A stretch of DNA of 64,000 nucleotides from Scatophagus argus (GCF_020382885.2 NC_058504.1:18487019-18551018), one strand, 5' to 3'. Positions 24,246 to 38,340 are shown, counted from the first letter of the stretch. Program-made: numbers and translations. Notes: generated by a model not told the origin, from the letters alone.

Positions 24246-26544
24246 CAGAGAAGCAAGTGTGGACTCTGCGGCTGTTTATGTATTTCAGATATTTCAGTGC
24301 GTTTTATTTTTGTGAATATTGTGTGCTACCTCATAGCAACTCAGTATTTAATATTAGCTGTGCCCTTAGCATGTAACATCTTGATTTATTTCTCTTGGAA
24401 TATGTATACAATATATTCAATTGTAAATTGCAGTCAAATGACTTGTGGTTGTATTTAGTTGTTCTTGTAACCTACAAACTGTCACTGTCAGTACTGTGTC
24501 TCACTCGGGTCATTGTGTAAATTGACTCTAGACAAGGCAGTGAAGTTTAAGGGGTTAATAAGGCGCTACTCTTCAGTTGTTGACAAGATGACAATCTCCT
24601 GATAATGACAGAAACAGGAAGAGAGGAGATCTATGGATAGGATTTATACCTCTGGAATTATCTAATTATTATACCAGTGGATGTTACTGTTAGGAGTCTG
24701 TGTGTGTGCATGTGTGTGTGTGTGCGTGTGTGTGTGTGTGTGGCGCATCTGGTAAAACACTCTGCAGGCCTGCTGTTAGTCACACTCCTGCGTCTCAAAT
24801 TGAATTAGCGTTGACAGCGCACAGCGCCAGCCGCGTGTATATGTGTGTGCATTGGGGGCACTAGCTGTTGGCAAGTTGTTCGTGTGTGTGTGTGTGTATG
24901 TGTGTGTGTGTATGAAACAGAAAAAGAAAGAGGGCCTTCCCTCCCTGAAATCAATTAAGTGAGTATAGGTTTGTAGTTGTGCGGGTGAGGGGGGAACATC
25001 CTGTAGAGGGCAGCCCAGACAGACAGCACCATCTGGGGCAGCAGGCGGGTCGACCCTGGGTTGAGACATGAAAGAAGCAGGGCAAGGATAGGAGGGGAGG
25101 AGAGTACAGGCCAGCGCTAAATCACTGTTTTCTCTCTACTCTGTACCCTCAGCCAAGACTCTCATCTGCCATCCGATACATCAGCTACGGAGCATCATTC
25201 TCACTCAATCACTCTCCATTTCTTTCCTTATTTTCCCCTCTCTTTGCTGTGTCTGTCCCAGGAGTGATAACCTGTCATACACAGGAAACAAAAAGAAGTA
25301 AGAGCGATATATTCTTCTGTCAGAGATAGGGGCAAAGAGAAAAAGAATATCTCACATCTCTTGTTCCAAAAGGGTTGATTTATGGGTTCGTATTAAATAA
25401 AACCAATGCCAGAGAGTGCCTCTCTCTTGCTCTCGCCCTTTCTCTCGCTTTCACACACACACACACACATGCACCTGTAAAATCCCCAATAGGTTCCTCA
25501 GACAGGGGAAGGAATTAGCACGCACACACACACACTCTCTCTCTTGTAAGGTGTGTGTGGGGGTGGGGGGGGCTCTTGGTCCGACGTGATGGACAGCCAG
25601 GGTCAGAGTGTGTGTCGTGTTTGTTGCTCATGACCTGAGTGCTGACAGCCCTCATCCAGTCACTCTGCATCCACAAAGCTCCATTCGTCCAATCCACTGA
25701 ACAAAAAGGCTAAAGGAAATGAATTTCATTGAGAGGCCGTAGCAAAACAGGATCATTTGTGTGAAATGCTCAGGGATGGCAGGGATGGGGGAAGCATATC
25801 AGATCTTCTGATCAGATAAAATTCATTCATATTAATACATATTATATCATTATTACTACACATATACAGTATTAGATAAATACATAGATACTTCACTGAT
25901 TCTGAAGGAAATTCAGTATTATCATGTAAACTGTATTAATGTGAAAGCCAGTGGAGATTTTTGTAACTTTTTGTTTTTTTGTTCCTTATGCTTTAAAATT
26001 TTAGTCTTTAATTCTTTAGCATTTATTTAAAGGAACAGCAGAAATACCACAACATTTAAATATTCCATCACAAGTAAAAGTCCTGCATTTCTGGTGTAGC
26101 TCGCAATTTGCAAGAAAATGTGTTTCAGTTATCAAAACATTGCCACACAAAGAAAATTTATCATTTTGAATTTTTCAGGGAAACTAAATGAATTATGTAA
26201 ACATTACATAATTTTTGTTTTTGGTTAAAGGTGATCTCATTGCAATTTGTTTCTATCCTTTTTATGTTTTATTTTTATGTTTTTCTATATTTACACAACA
26301 TATTCTATAAATCAATCATATGTTTTGTATGTAAAATCTTGATCTGAAGTAACCATTTACTTCAGTTGTGAAATAAATGCAGTAAAGTAAAAATTTCCCT
26401 TTAAAATGTAATGAAAAACAAAGTACATGCAGTATATACTGAGTAACAATAATTACTATAGCAAGTGCTACAGCAGTGCTTTGTTTTGAATTTATTATTC
26501 AAATCAGTCACTCTTTAATGAACAGGCAGCACTGGAAGAAACCC

Positions 26545-26545
<1 letters not shown>

Positions 26546-26576
<31 letters not shown>

Positions 26577-26594
26577 GACACACACACACACACA
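26546..26594 (+). repeat. (CA)n microsatellite
   Basis: Two CA tracts broken by one ccga interruption. Confidence 0.9.
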
Positions 26595-29500
26595 AGCAGA
26601 AACATGCAGGCCAGGTGCCAGGCCACATGTTAAAGCAGTTTGTCCTCCAGTCCTCTAACCTCTGCTCCTGTAAGACAGAGGCCTGTCAGGGAGCACATGC
26701 CTCTGCAATGCCCCTGTGACCTGTGACTACACACACTCACACACACACACACTTGTGGCCCTGTTGCAAGCGGTATTCATATAAACACATACAAAGCGAC
26801 ATGTAAATCCACTGAAGCTCCTGGTTCTGTCAGCACTCCTGTGATCTAACAACAGAGGAGGATTTCAGAGTTTCCAGTGACAGAGGAAGTCTCTGAAGGA
26901 CAAAAAAGGGACGAGAGGAGAGCGGAGGAATTTCACTATCCAGGAGGCAAAGTATAGCGCGCATATGCCTGCTTGATAGGGCAGTAGAGGATCACTTAAT
27001 AACTGTTAAACTGCCCTTGCTTTTCACATTACTCACTCAGTGTAATTCAATTTCAGCCACAGCTGGTTTCACTTTCAACTTTACAGCTGAGCTCAGTCAT
27101 GTCCCATAATCTGACCTGATAAATAACCAGCTTTTATTGAGTTTGCAGAGAAAATAGCATCCAGTATAAACCTTCACAAGAGACTCAAAGAACCGAATAC
27201 GAGGGAAGGCTGGAGGGCACAAAGCTGACTGGGCAGAGGACTGTGTGTATGTGTAGGTGTGTGTACATCTGTGAGTGTGTGTATGGCAGCTATTATTCTG
27301 AGATGACCACTGCATGTGTGTTTGTGTGGTGTGGTGCGTGTGTGTGTGCGCATGTGTGCCGGGTATGTTAATCTAATGAAGGCAGAGTATATTTACACAT
27401 CCCAACTATCTGCCGAGCTTCTCTCCTGTTTCAGGATGCCATTTCACATGATTGGAAACAAATGACTTCAGGGTCAGATTTCTCTCCCTTTACTGCCTGT
27501 CAATCACTCTGGAACAGCCCAGAAACTTTTCTTCCTGGTGTTATTACAAAGTCGAATCAGCACAGTTGCCATGTTGTTTCAGCCACCACTTTCAAGAGGA
27601 TTATGCTGACACATTATCAAGCAAATTAACAACGTGGCAGGGCAGACAGCACGGTTAATCATCAACAGGCTGATAAAAGGTTATCTCAACAGTCATTTTC
27701 AAGCAAATTTAGGGTTTAACAAGTTCATAAACAAAGGTTTGACAAGATAAGAAACCCTAGTATGAAATGAAATATATATATCTATATATATCTATATATA
27801 TATCAGCTTATAAAATAAAAGCCCGTAGCTGTTTAGCTTACCCAAGCAGAAAAAAATGCAAACAAGGAAAATAGTGTCACTCCACACACCATCCGATAGC
27901 ATCGAGAAATGAAACACGTTAGCACACGTCACCTTGGCTGTTTAAACTGTACAAAAGCAGAAGAGTAAAAACGTTGGCAGTTACCTCACTTAGCTAAGAA
28001 ACAGCTCTCTACATACTGTAAAATCACAACCTGAGTTTGTTTCACTCTATTTTGCATGAGTTAAACATGAGATATCGTGTATAAAGGCACACTGGTTTTT
28101 GCATTTCCAGGGTGGCAGTAGCTTCATATTTAGTGTACAGACATGGCAGCATTAAAGATCTTCTTGTTTATTTCTCAACAAGAATGCAAAAAAACAGAAA
28201 TATTTGCCACATTATTAAAATATTTCTCATATCCAAAATACTTTTAGTGTTGCAAAGTGTATACATGTACAACCTAATTAAAGTCAATTTCCCAAATGTT
28301 GCTTACCACTTGCAACATAGTACAACAGCAACAGTATTAAGACACAAATAAATGTCAGCTGCTCAAATCTTAATCTATGTAATTTGTGTTTGTGTATTAT
28401 TCTACTGGAGGGCAGCAGGTGCAACGTTCAGCTCTCCTGGTATGAAAGCAATTTGTCTAATTGAAAGATCAGGAATTAGCTGGGAGTTTAAAATGATTGT
28501 CCTACACAGTCAAACATGGAAATGACAGACAGTATCAAATAACCAGTGCAGATTATGTCCGTCTGCAGACAAAGGACAGGCTGTTTGATAGCAACGCACC
28601 TGACTGAGCACTGAGACACGGGCCATCCCCTGCCTGAGTTCCACAATTAACTCCTTCCTGCTATTTCCACGTCCAGCAAGCATTAGCTCACTGCCACGCT
28701 TGGCCATGACAAGAAAATTGCTGTTTGGTTATGACCGTTTGTCGGGAAAAAGGCCATTTCCCCCGCTTTGCCTAAACCGCCGCTCCTAGTTGCACTGAGA
28801 AGAAGGGAGGGAACGAGGGATGGTGCAGGGTTTTGAGTCTGAGCTGAAGGTAGGAATTATCACATCAGCGTCTGAACGGGTGTGCCCCCTTTGGTATGGG
28901 CAAAAAACACAGCATTATGTTGGCCCACAGTTATGAGAGGTTTTCATTCTGCGCACTGGAATTTACTTTTTTTTTTTAAAAAAACGTCCACATGTTTTTG
29001 AAAGTCAGGTTCTTAACACAGCAGTATTGGTTTACTGTGTTTCCTGGAACAGTGTTACAATAGTGACACGCTCGCTTTAGCATATTTCAGAGGGCAAGGA
29101 TCCTTATTCCAATCGTGTTGTGTATAAAGGCCTGTATGGAACAACCCTTTGACCGCCATGCGTCTCTGATTAGTCCTGTTATTGGTAACAAAGTACGGGA
29201 ATGGAAACTGGCCACCTGAAACCTGGCAGCTGTTGTTCTTCCTCTAAAATCACACAGAGACCTGATGAGCTCATGTTATTAGTCAGGGGTGGCCACTGAG
29301 ATTCAGCTTAGTTTAGAGCCCGGAAAGCGCAACATCATATAATTACATCATAATGTCTGTCCAATTCCAAGAAACAGTGAAGTACCTCAAAGGACGTTTT
29401 TGCATAATTTCGTATTCAAAATTGCTTCCTGTTGCACAACAGGACATATGTTTTGCTGTTGTACTTTGGAATACACTAGAAGTTCCTCTTTTGCCTTGTA

Positions 29501-29935
29501 TAACACACTCTTTGTATGAAAAAAGAACATTTTGAATGCTGGTGTACAATCTGAACTACAAAATATGAAAAATACTTTAATGGGCACTTGTGGTCAGTTT
29601 AACAGTCCTTCTCATGTTCAGTAATATTTAAATTACATACCTCAGGTCCTATTGCTGATACTGTTTGGTAACACTGTTGCAGCCTGTTAAGTAGTTAAGG
29701 CAGGAAACACATTCCGCCTTGTGTTAAAGAAGCTTTCTGTCCCAAATAAAAATCTACATCCTGTCTACATTTCTGATCACGCTAATGTCGGGCCTTTTGG
29801 CTGTAGGTTGAGTATGCACAGTGAAGAGGGGCTGCCCATGATCTGCTTCAGGGTCAGTTTTTGTGCTGGTGAATCCAATACACTTACGAAACAGTTTTTA
29901 AATACAAAAAACATCCAGACAGCCACAGTTCTGCT

Positions 29936-29941
29936 TTTATT
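29936..29941 (-). terminator. tbx22: Probable TBX22 polyadenylation signal
   Basis: AATAAA on the minus strand about 105 bases past the TBX22 stop codon; it implies a short 3' UTR. Confidence 0.55.
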
Positions 29942-30045
29942 GCTCCACTGAGTCTTCAACAGAGAATCAGCCTTCTCTGCTTTGCTGCAGTAAGCTTTGG
30001 CTTGTTACACTCAATGGGCCGGAGCATTAAAGTGCGGTCCAGCTG

Positions 30046-33000
30046 TCAGAGGCAGTGGTTGGTGGTCGGGTGCCATGGAGACTGGCGCAGCAGACTGTCT
30101 GTGGTGTCATCGACTAGTTTGGCATGCCGGGAAATGGCTGTGAATTGGGGGTTCAGGGGGAAGCTGTAGCGGTAAAGACAGTAGGGACCCACAGTATCAG
30201 AGAGATGAGGGAGGAGAGAGGGCCCCTGAGGGCTGATTGGGCTGTGGAGGGGGAAGAAACACGGGGAGCCCCCCAGAGATCCGTGAAGACATGGGTCCCT
30301 ACAGTGCGCAGGTTTCTTTGCCTGCAGCGCTGAGAGGAGTGGGAGGTCTGTCAGCGGAGACAGCTGGGGCAGACCTCTTAGTCTGTCTGCTCCCAGGGAG
30401 GAGAAGGCTCTGCCGGGCAACGGGGAGTTGGGCGATGCGGAGGAGGCCTTGCCGTAAAGAGGAAGGGCGAGGGTGTGCAGAGTGGCGTCCTGGCAGGAGA
30501 GCGCTGACACGGAGAACGGACGAAGGGATGAAGACGAGGAGAGAGGGAGGAGACCCTTGTCACTGCTGGTCGGTGACCCGGAGCCCCCTGTCAAAAAGGA
30601 TGTCAAGAACTTGAATCACAAAGAAAAAGAAAAAAAAACACCAGAGAAATAATAAGAGCTGCAGCACAGTACCTTGAAACTGTATGGTAAAAGGCTTGAA
30701 GTCTAAGCTGAGAGGGCCCCTCCAGGGATATGTCTCCAACAAGCCATCCAACACTCCCCTGCACACAAACATACACACATACACTGTAAAAGCACTGAAA
30801 GTGTTATTCCAGGTATTTAAATATTGGTTCTGAGAGGTGTGAAATTCTGCACTACACAGTTCAACTTCATTTGAAGGTTTTATGTGGTGTCACATGTCAG
30901 TGGCTGAGCTTTGAGTCCCTCTCGGGTCTTATAGTGTGCTTTCTGAGCTGAAACAAGTGTCAGTGTTTGGTGAGGTTTTCTGTACCTATTCCTTCCTGGA
31001 TCTCTGAAGCCCTTGGCGAACGGGTTCCTGTCGATTTTTAGTTTTGTGATCTTGCCCGGAGGGAGAGGAACAGACATGGGTTAGAGTGGACATGTCAGCC
31101 GGTGATGTGTTAAGATAACAATGAGCTCAGCTTTACAACAGCATGGAGAGCGGCAGAGCTCTCCCTTGGGGACTGCATCTCCCAGCAGCACCCGGGGCGA
31201 TCAGCCATGTCAAACAGGGTTCTTGGAGCTTGTACAGTTTTATTTGGTGTTTTAATGGGCTGTGGACTCCAGCAGTCGGCCCAGTCACAGCTCATTATTG
31301 AGTTTCTGTAATAATACATTCGCTGATGGTAAAATGAGCCCTGATGAAAAGAGCTGGCAGTTGCCACGGATGGCTCTGTTACTGGAGGAATGGTAGCCAA
31401 CAGCGGGGTCAGCTCCCATGCAAAGGAACACACACACACCAGCTCTGGAGTGAATGGTCTGACAGAAAATCGTGACTCTGTCATTTATGATTTTGCTGAG
31501 ACTCCAGAGAAGTGTGCCTCACCACCTTCATGAGGTACAGTTTAAAGCATTTTTATATGAGGTTGAGCAGGCCTGAAATGGTAATTGGATCATTGAGGAA
31601 TATTACAGGCAAGAACAATGAAGAGACTTAATGTTTACTTTTTTAATATTTCAGGCTCATAAAGGATGTAAATACACAGCATTTTTAACCAGATATTTAA
31701 AAGATATGGCATTCTTCTTAAAATGCATTAGCTTCTAAACCATGTTGGTCAAATACATTGTTTGTTACTATGGTACAAAGTGAGCCAGCGTCCTATAGGA
31801 TCAGATAAGGTTTTTACCTGTTGATTCTGATAGGCTGTGACTGTGGTGAACTCAGTTTCTGGGAAGGAGAAGCTGTGCACTCCTTCAGCAGGCAGCGACT
31901 GGATTTGTGACAAGTCCATCCGAGGGTCATGCTGGATGATGTGCACACGTGGCTTGTATTTATGCATCGACTGAAGGATTATCTGGATGGCGAGGAGGAT
32001 GTTTTAAATTTTAGAAGTTTCAGTTACAGCATTGTCTTTAAGTTGAACTGCAGAGACAAACACACTCTCTGCAACTAAGATTCATGTCATTATCAATTAA
32101 TTAGAAGACTTTTTTAATTACTTTTTTTTTTTTACAGATTAATCATTTCATATATGAAATGTCAGATAATAGTGAAAAATATCCATCACAATTTTCTCTA
32201 TGGTCCCTGGTTGTTGCTAAAACTTAAAGTTTCAAATCGTTTTATGCAAATTATTTCACTTAGGCTATTCAAATTACCTCCCATAGACGTGACATGATAA
32301 GAAAAGGTAAGCTATGATAAGGTAATATTATAAAAGAATGAAATGTGATTTACAGTAATGTCACAACAGGCAGCATAATCTATGAAACACAAACATACTC
32401 AGCAAAATAATATTTACAAACATTAAAATTCAAATAGCCCAGATTTAGCTTGAATGTGCTATTCAAATAAACAAATAAAGTTAAGAAAATATCACTCAAC
32501 TAGTGTGTCATACAAATATTATCTAACTGAGAAGGAGTGAAAATTTTGTGTTCTGTCATTATTATTCTAATTTTGTATATTTTAGGGGGAAAGAGCCAAA
32601 ATACAGTGGGATATTAAAATGAATAGTTTGGCCACTGTGGAGTTTTCTTTTTTAACAGCTAAATCCGAAACCAGATAAAATATATTCATGACATAATAAC
32701 ATAATAAATAAGATAAACAGATTTGTCATTCAACATGTTTTCATTAGTATTTAAAAACAAAAATGAGAGTTCCAAAGGGGCCTTGTTAGGTGACAGCTGA
32801 ACATGAAGTCAGTGATTATCAGGCTGTTTCAGAGAGCCAAGTTTCAGCTGCAGTGCAAAAGGCAGTTTTTACATTCTTTCATCTTATACCAGAATAAATC
32901 CAAATTCCAGGCAGGATTTATAAACACGAGGATCAAGTGAAAAGCCTTCTGTAGCCTCGTCACTTACCACATCTGTCACATCTGTACATCACTGAACCTT

Positions 33001-35789
33001 TACAGGAAGTTCTGGAGCTGAGAAGGATTTCCACTTCCTCTATCCCTAAAAGGTATACAGACTTTTCTTCCTAAATTCTGTTTATGGTTCAACGTGTGTA
33101 TGAGAGCAGTCTGAGCAGGACTGAAGCTGCTGCTCCTCTACCTTTACCCTGCGTCCTACCAGCTGACGGGAGCTCTCTCACACCAAGAAGTGCGTCGGAA
33201 TAATATATTTTTTTAAAATAGTCAAGAGACTTAAAAAATACCTGATACCGTCCGCTCGGACGATCACTATCTATTACGAGCTGTGCTGAGAGAAAAAGGA
33301 AGCAGCTCATGCTCACGTGGGTTACCTACATGTCCCTTATCGTCCATCTCGTTGTTGGTGAGTTTCACTCGGTCAAAACTGATGACTTGACGCATCCACG
33401 TCTCTCCTGCGCACGGCGAGTCTGGGTGTACGTAAAGCCTGGGAGAGATGCAGGAGTGGTCCGTGTTTCCTGCCACCATCCACTGCGAGCTGTGGTACAC
33501 GTACCTGCGCGCGACGGGAGAGTGGAAATAAATATAGCAATGCGTAAATAGTGAACTTGATTAATTTGATGCACACACACACAGACATTCACACACACGC
33601 ACACACACATACCTGTAGCGTTTTGAGTCCACTGGCATGACGTCCATCGCAATGTAGTATTGTTGGCACGGGTCCAGATTGCGCACTTTGACGCGCACAG
33701 AGGGAAACATCCTCCTAAGGACAGGAGAGAGGAGAAAGCACAGCACATTGGGAAATTGACGTTTTTTAATTCCATTTAGTAACTTTGTGCTAAACTTTAA
33801 AAAAAAAAATAGAAAAAAGAAAAAAACAGGTTAAAATGTGTGTGAACACCACACATTGAGAGTCCAGCAACAACTGCCGAGGCAGAAACTGTCCTGCTTG
33901 CAGCGGCCAAGTTCAGAGGAGAGTTCAGGGACCCCGAGGGGCCATTAGGGCATCTTCTCAGTCGAGATTTATAGCGTGTGTTCTCCGTAATTGAATAAAC
34001 GGAACTTAGATTTCACCAAGTAGTTATGTCCTAATAACTCATTTCTGGGCGTAAAAAACAGAAGACGCACGTGGTTACCTGTCAGACCACAAATGAATAT
34101 CTTTAAGACCAAAAGGTAAAGTCAGTTTAATCGATCTACAAATGTCATAGGATTGCATTATAAAATGTGCAGTTCAGATCATATAGATGTAGTAAAGTAT
34201 GAGTCTGATATAATGTAGTAATTTCCTTTATTTTCAACAAAAGGCAAAGGCACAAATATACCTCAGACGATCCATACAGTGTACTGCATTTCTCTTTTTA
34301 AATTCCAGAATATCAACGAAGTCACAAAAACGAAGAGCCCCCCAAAATTTTTCATCATATTTTTACTGCTTAACCTAATCTTAAATAATTAATATTTAAC
34401 TTCAGAGTTCAGCAAATTTGTTTAAAACGTGTAAAGCTGCTGATTTCCTATCTGCTGGAGCGCGCACCTGTGACCGCACAACGGTTAGCTTGGGACCAGT
34501 ATCATATCATCTATCACATCACTAACAATGACCACCCCAGCCATTTTCATGTAGGGCAGCGCGGAGACTAATGTGCGTATAACGGACTGAAAGCGACGAA
34601 ACACTGGCTGGACAATGGCGCTTATATGTCTGTTTAAGCAGCGAGGCCCGAGCTGCAGAGTGTGCGGCCTGCTCGTGTTGTTTATCATATTGAGATCTAT
34701 TTTAAAAGAGTGGAGGCCCAATCCTAAATCTCACCAAATTCTATAAGACTTCTGTTTACTTTTTAGCTGATGTGTGGAGTTTTTACCCTTATAGCCTAAC
34801 AACTGAGCGCATACTCCGATCAGACCCCAGTAACTGCCTGTCAAATGTTCATCTTGCCCTCGTATGTGTGGGGTAAAACCGTTTGGAGTTGAGTGGAGGT
34901 TTTGGAGGATAGAAACAGCATTAAGCTCCCTCCATAACTGCTACAGATGACTGTAAAAATCGGTCTTCTTATCCATGCTTACCTGCCAGCTTTAGTGATG
35001 ATCATCTCGGTGCCGATCTCATAGAATCTCTTCCACAGCTCGGAGCCCTGCAGCTCTACCCGGACCTCTCTGTCTGGGCGGCAGTCGCCCTCCTTCGGCT
35101 TGTTCTCCTCCCCGCTGGGGTCAGCCTCTTCAGCCCGTGATCTCACAGTCTGTCTGTCGGGGTCACAGCAAGTGTCCTCCGTCCTCCTCGGCGTTGAACT
35201 TGCTTTTTTCATCTGGCTGACTGGATAATCATTCAGGCCTATAAAGGGGAAAAGACAAGGATGAGAATATAAGCCGAGTAATAAATATATGCAAATATGA
35301 AGTTGTTTGTTTTGCAAGATCATTTACAAATAGCTCAAACTTTAACTTTTTGATTTTGAAGAAAAAAAACGAGAAAGGAACACAGAGAAAGTTGCACCAG
35401 TTTGACATGTAACATGGAGAATATTTGCCAAGCATTTTCCCCCCAAACAATATTATCTGATTGTTTTGTTTTTTTAACTGATGGAATATAAAAGTCAAAT
35501 GGTGAAAATGTAGTAAACATGGGTCTGATAAAACAAAATAATTTTCAAACTGACGATTGCAATGGGTTTTGTTGTTCCATCTCGTGCGTAAAATGCTTGT
35601 ATATATAATAGTAATGAGATGTTCAAGATCCATCGATCCTCCGGTCTCACCTGTGAAGATGCTCGTGTCGCTCCCGGTGTCTGCAGCTAAACTTGACTCG
35701 TGTCCCTCCGAGACTTTCATCCTCTTGCAGGGTTTCCCAACCAGCGCCTCCACCGAAAACGCGTGAGCCCTGGAACTCAGACCCTGCAT
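30046..35789 (-). CDS. tbx22: TBX22, T-box transcription factor
   Basis: Eight coding exons on the minus strand: 35789-35651, 35238-34983, 33714-33613, 33504-33330, 31982-31818, 31050-30986, 30758-30673 and 30587-30046. All joins are GT/AG and in frame; 509 residues (human 520). TBX22 is a DNA-binding repressor of palate and tongue development. The N-terminus has an eh1-like Groucho motif (FSVEAL, residues 11-16) and a basic KPCKRMK. The T-box spans about 108-300: [103 protein letters not shown]. The C-terminal [20 protein letters not shown] matches TBX22 better than TBX15 or TBX18, and [12 protein letters not shown] plus [15 protein letters not shown] also favour TBX22. ITM2A and TENT5D nearby agree. 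The rest of exon 8 is Ser/Pro/Leu-rich and not conserved to my eye. Confidence 0.96.
30835..30844 (+). promoter_or_regulatory. T-box half-site in TBX22 intron 6
   Basis: AGGTGTGAAA is the full ten-base T-box half-site consensus, lying in the 227-bp intron between coding exons 6 and 7. It might allow autoregulation; a chance match is also possible. Confidence 0.35.
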
Positions 35790-36558
35790 TTTAGCGAAGG
35801 ATCCCGTGTTTCTGCGAGTCGTATATCCGTGTCAGCTTTGATTTTGTCCCGCACAAGGTTCGGTGTCCGAGCTCATTCAGGACAGGCACACAACAGGCAG
35901 CAGCAACAGCAGCTCAGGGAGCCCCTCTTCTCTCACGGCGGCTCCGTGACGCTGCGTAAATGATCCAGTGAGTTCCCATGTGTTCTCCGAGACGCGCGTC
36001 CTCATCCAAAATCCTTGATTATTGGCACGCCTCTCTTCCTCACAGCGAATATGTCCCCCTCTCCCCCTTTATCCCTCTCTGTGCCTCCCTTTTCCTTTCT
36101 GTCTCACACAGGGCTTGTTCCTCTGGTTCCCCTCAGCGCGTCACAGAGAGGGAGGGAAGAGCGCGGCATGTATTCCTCCACATGGGCCTGCGCTGCAAAA
36201 AATGGACATGCTCATGCTTATTATGTTCTTAAATCCTAACTTCCTGACACAAATGAGAGGAATATCACAGCAAAAGCAAGTTAAAACATTTCTTTCTAAG
36301 CAATCGCTTTTCTAAACTTTTGTAACAGTCACTACTTTGAAAGGATGCAGAAAGAGGCTGAATAATTTATTGCTATCAACAGGTGGAATCAGATTCAAAA
36401 AGCTCTTGAATTCAGATTAACTGCAATTAAAGTTAAGCTGTGCGATCAAGTGCCATTTCTCCACTAGCTGGAGAAAAGTACACAGACGCAGTACATAACC
36501 GATATTTTTTGCAGTGTTCGTCTGGTTTGAGTGGCTTTTGGACGTTCAGAACAACCAG

Positions 36559-36608
36559 CAGCAGCATCTTTATGCTGTGGGACGAAGGTCGTCGTTAAGA
36601 TGCTGCTG
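36559..36608. other. Perfect-arm hairpin upstream of TBX22
   Basis: Arms CAGCAGCATCTT (36559-36570) and AAGATGCTGCTG (36597-36608) are exactly complementary over 12 bp, with a 26-base loop. The loop contains a nested GACGA/TCGTC stem. It lies about 0.8 kb from the TBX22 start codon. Confidence 0.7.
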
Positions 36609-38339
36609 TTTAAGATGAACAGAAAACTTAGACTTAGTTGGAGTTTTTTTCTTCTTCAAGTTAGTGTCATTTTGTAATGCAATGCAGGTTCAGTGGGTTC
36701 AAACCTAAAATGAGAGTAAAGGCCGCTAAATGATGATGATAAAGTCAGAAAACTAACTGAAAACGTGTTTGAAGGCTTCAGTGTGATGTAATTAAAAGTT
36801 TTAAAACACATTTTCTCAATGTTTTAACATAAGCAAGCTTTTTTATTGACCTGCGTATTTTCCATGTTGCTTCCCCTCATTTAGACATCCGATAGATAAA
36901 TAGAACGAACATTTTCAAGCACTGGACGGGCAGTCTATGCACAAATATTTAAGTCTTTTAATTCAGACCATCTGGAAAGCAAAATATCTCCGCTCTCCGA
37001 AGCATTTCTGGTGAAGCTAACATTTCCTATATTAATTTGAAAGCTTTCCTTAAAGCGGTCTCTTGTCTCCCGTCCCTCCGGTGTAGAAGTGGATTTTTTT
37101 TCTACTTTGCGGTGCCCGGTGAGGTTGTGCGCCGGTCTGGTTCTCATAAATGGGGAGATCAGATTGAGTTCGGCGCGAAGGGTAAAACTGGGCCGTAATG
37201 ACAGCTCGGGATTATTACATTACTGCTCGACATGAAATAGATCCGCTTTACACAAATAAAAGTCAGCGAAGGCTTTATTTAAAATGTTTTTTAATCACAG
37301 GATATAATTGCTGTGAGGAGAAAACAAATGAGGACTGTGTTTACAACACGGTTGGTTTGGTTGGTGATGGAAATCTCTGACAACAGCCGGGAAATGGAGA
37401 ACTATGACCAACCGGAATCACATGCTGTCTGTCATCATAACCTGTTTCAGGATTGCGGCCTGGGCTTGTGTTTATTCATCCCCAACTTGTCGTTTTCTCC
37501 CAGTACTTTAACAAAGAGTGCATCCCAGTGACACAGAGACAACCGTCCGCCTGCTCTGTTGCTGCCTTTTCCTGAAGAGAAGGACGCACGAAAGCGTTAG
37601 AAATAGCCCGACTAGTTTCCTTCTAGTCAAGTCTGAGAGATTATTTTTCCACGTTGTCTTCGGGAGTCAGATCATAAATCTTGGTCAAGGGATTATGGGA
37701 TGTCAGCCGAGTGATGAGGGACGTGCAGGCAAGTGATGCCTGGCCCTGCTGAACACTACACGAAGCTGCTTCTAGTTGTTTTGGGATTCTTAATCCACTG
37801 CGAATATGCGTTGATCCCTCTCTGGGATGTTTGGTACACGTGTTTCCTCTTATTAAGCACAATATGCCGGGCGGAAACAAGAGACTCAAATCCAATTTGG
37901 CACGGGCCTCTGGTTTCCGTTAATGCGGAAGTTTGATGACCAGCCGCAATTACGCTCACAGATTATTTTGCGCCATCATCTTCATTGATTTGCGGATATG
38001 CGGACATATTAATAGCCTACTCACCGGTTAATAATTGGTTTGCAAATGAGTGGCAGGCCTGTTTAGGCTCAGATGCAGCTAACTGAATTTGGTTAAAGGA
38101 AAATCTTTCTACTTAAAGACACACACTCGCGCGCGCCTGTGTCTATTTCAGTACAAATACTTTGTTATATGACAGTCACCTTGCCATGTTGTCACTGTGA
38201 CCTGATGGCCGATACGTATGCTGAAGTGTGTGTGTGCCTGTGTGTGTTTGGAGGGCTGGGACTGATGCCCAAAGAGTAATCATGACCAGCCATTCGCTCA
38301 TGGTAGGCGTATGCCTGTACTGTATATGTACACAAATTA

Positions 38340-38340
<1 letters not shown>

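Larger units (their letters stand above)
21931..29935. other. Intergenic DNA between CHMP1B and TBX22 3' ends
   Basis: No gene is supported in this 8 kb. It carries a G22 run (22859-22880), TG/CA tracts (about 24700-24742, 24880-24912, 26546-26594, 27235-27350), an (ATATC)-like tract (27772-27803), a teleost repeat fragment (24110-24245) and a weak remnant of the 39537 element family near 26340-26420. Less repetitive stretches such as 26990-27190 and 28400-29300 could hide regulatory elements of TBX22, but nothing in the sequence alone shows it. Confidence 0.6.

Noticed and set aside
26546-26594. CRISPR-like or satellite array
   Set aside because: This and the similar tracts are plain dinucleotide microsatellites with no spacers.
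30237-30614. 125-codon plus-strand frame in TBX22 exon 8
   Set aside because: Antisense shadow of the TBX22 C-terminal coding exon.
30046-35789. TBX15 or TBX18 identity
   Set aside because: These share FSVEAL and most of the T-box, but the [13 protein letters not shown] segment after the T-box and the neighbouring genes point to TBX22.
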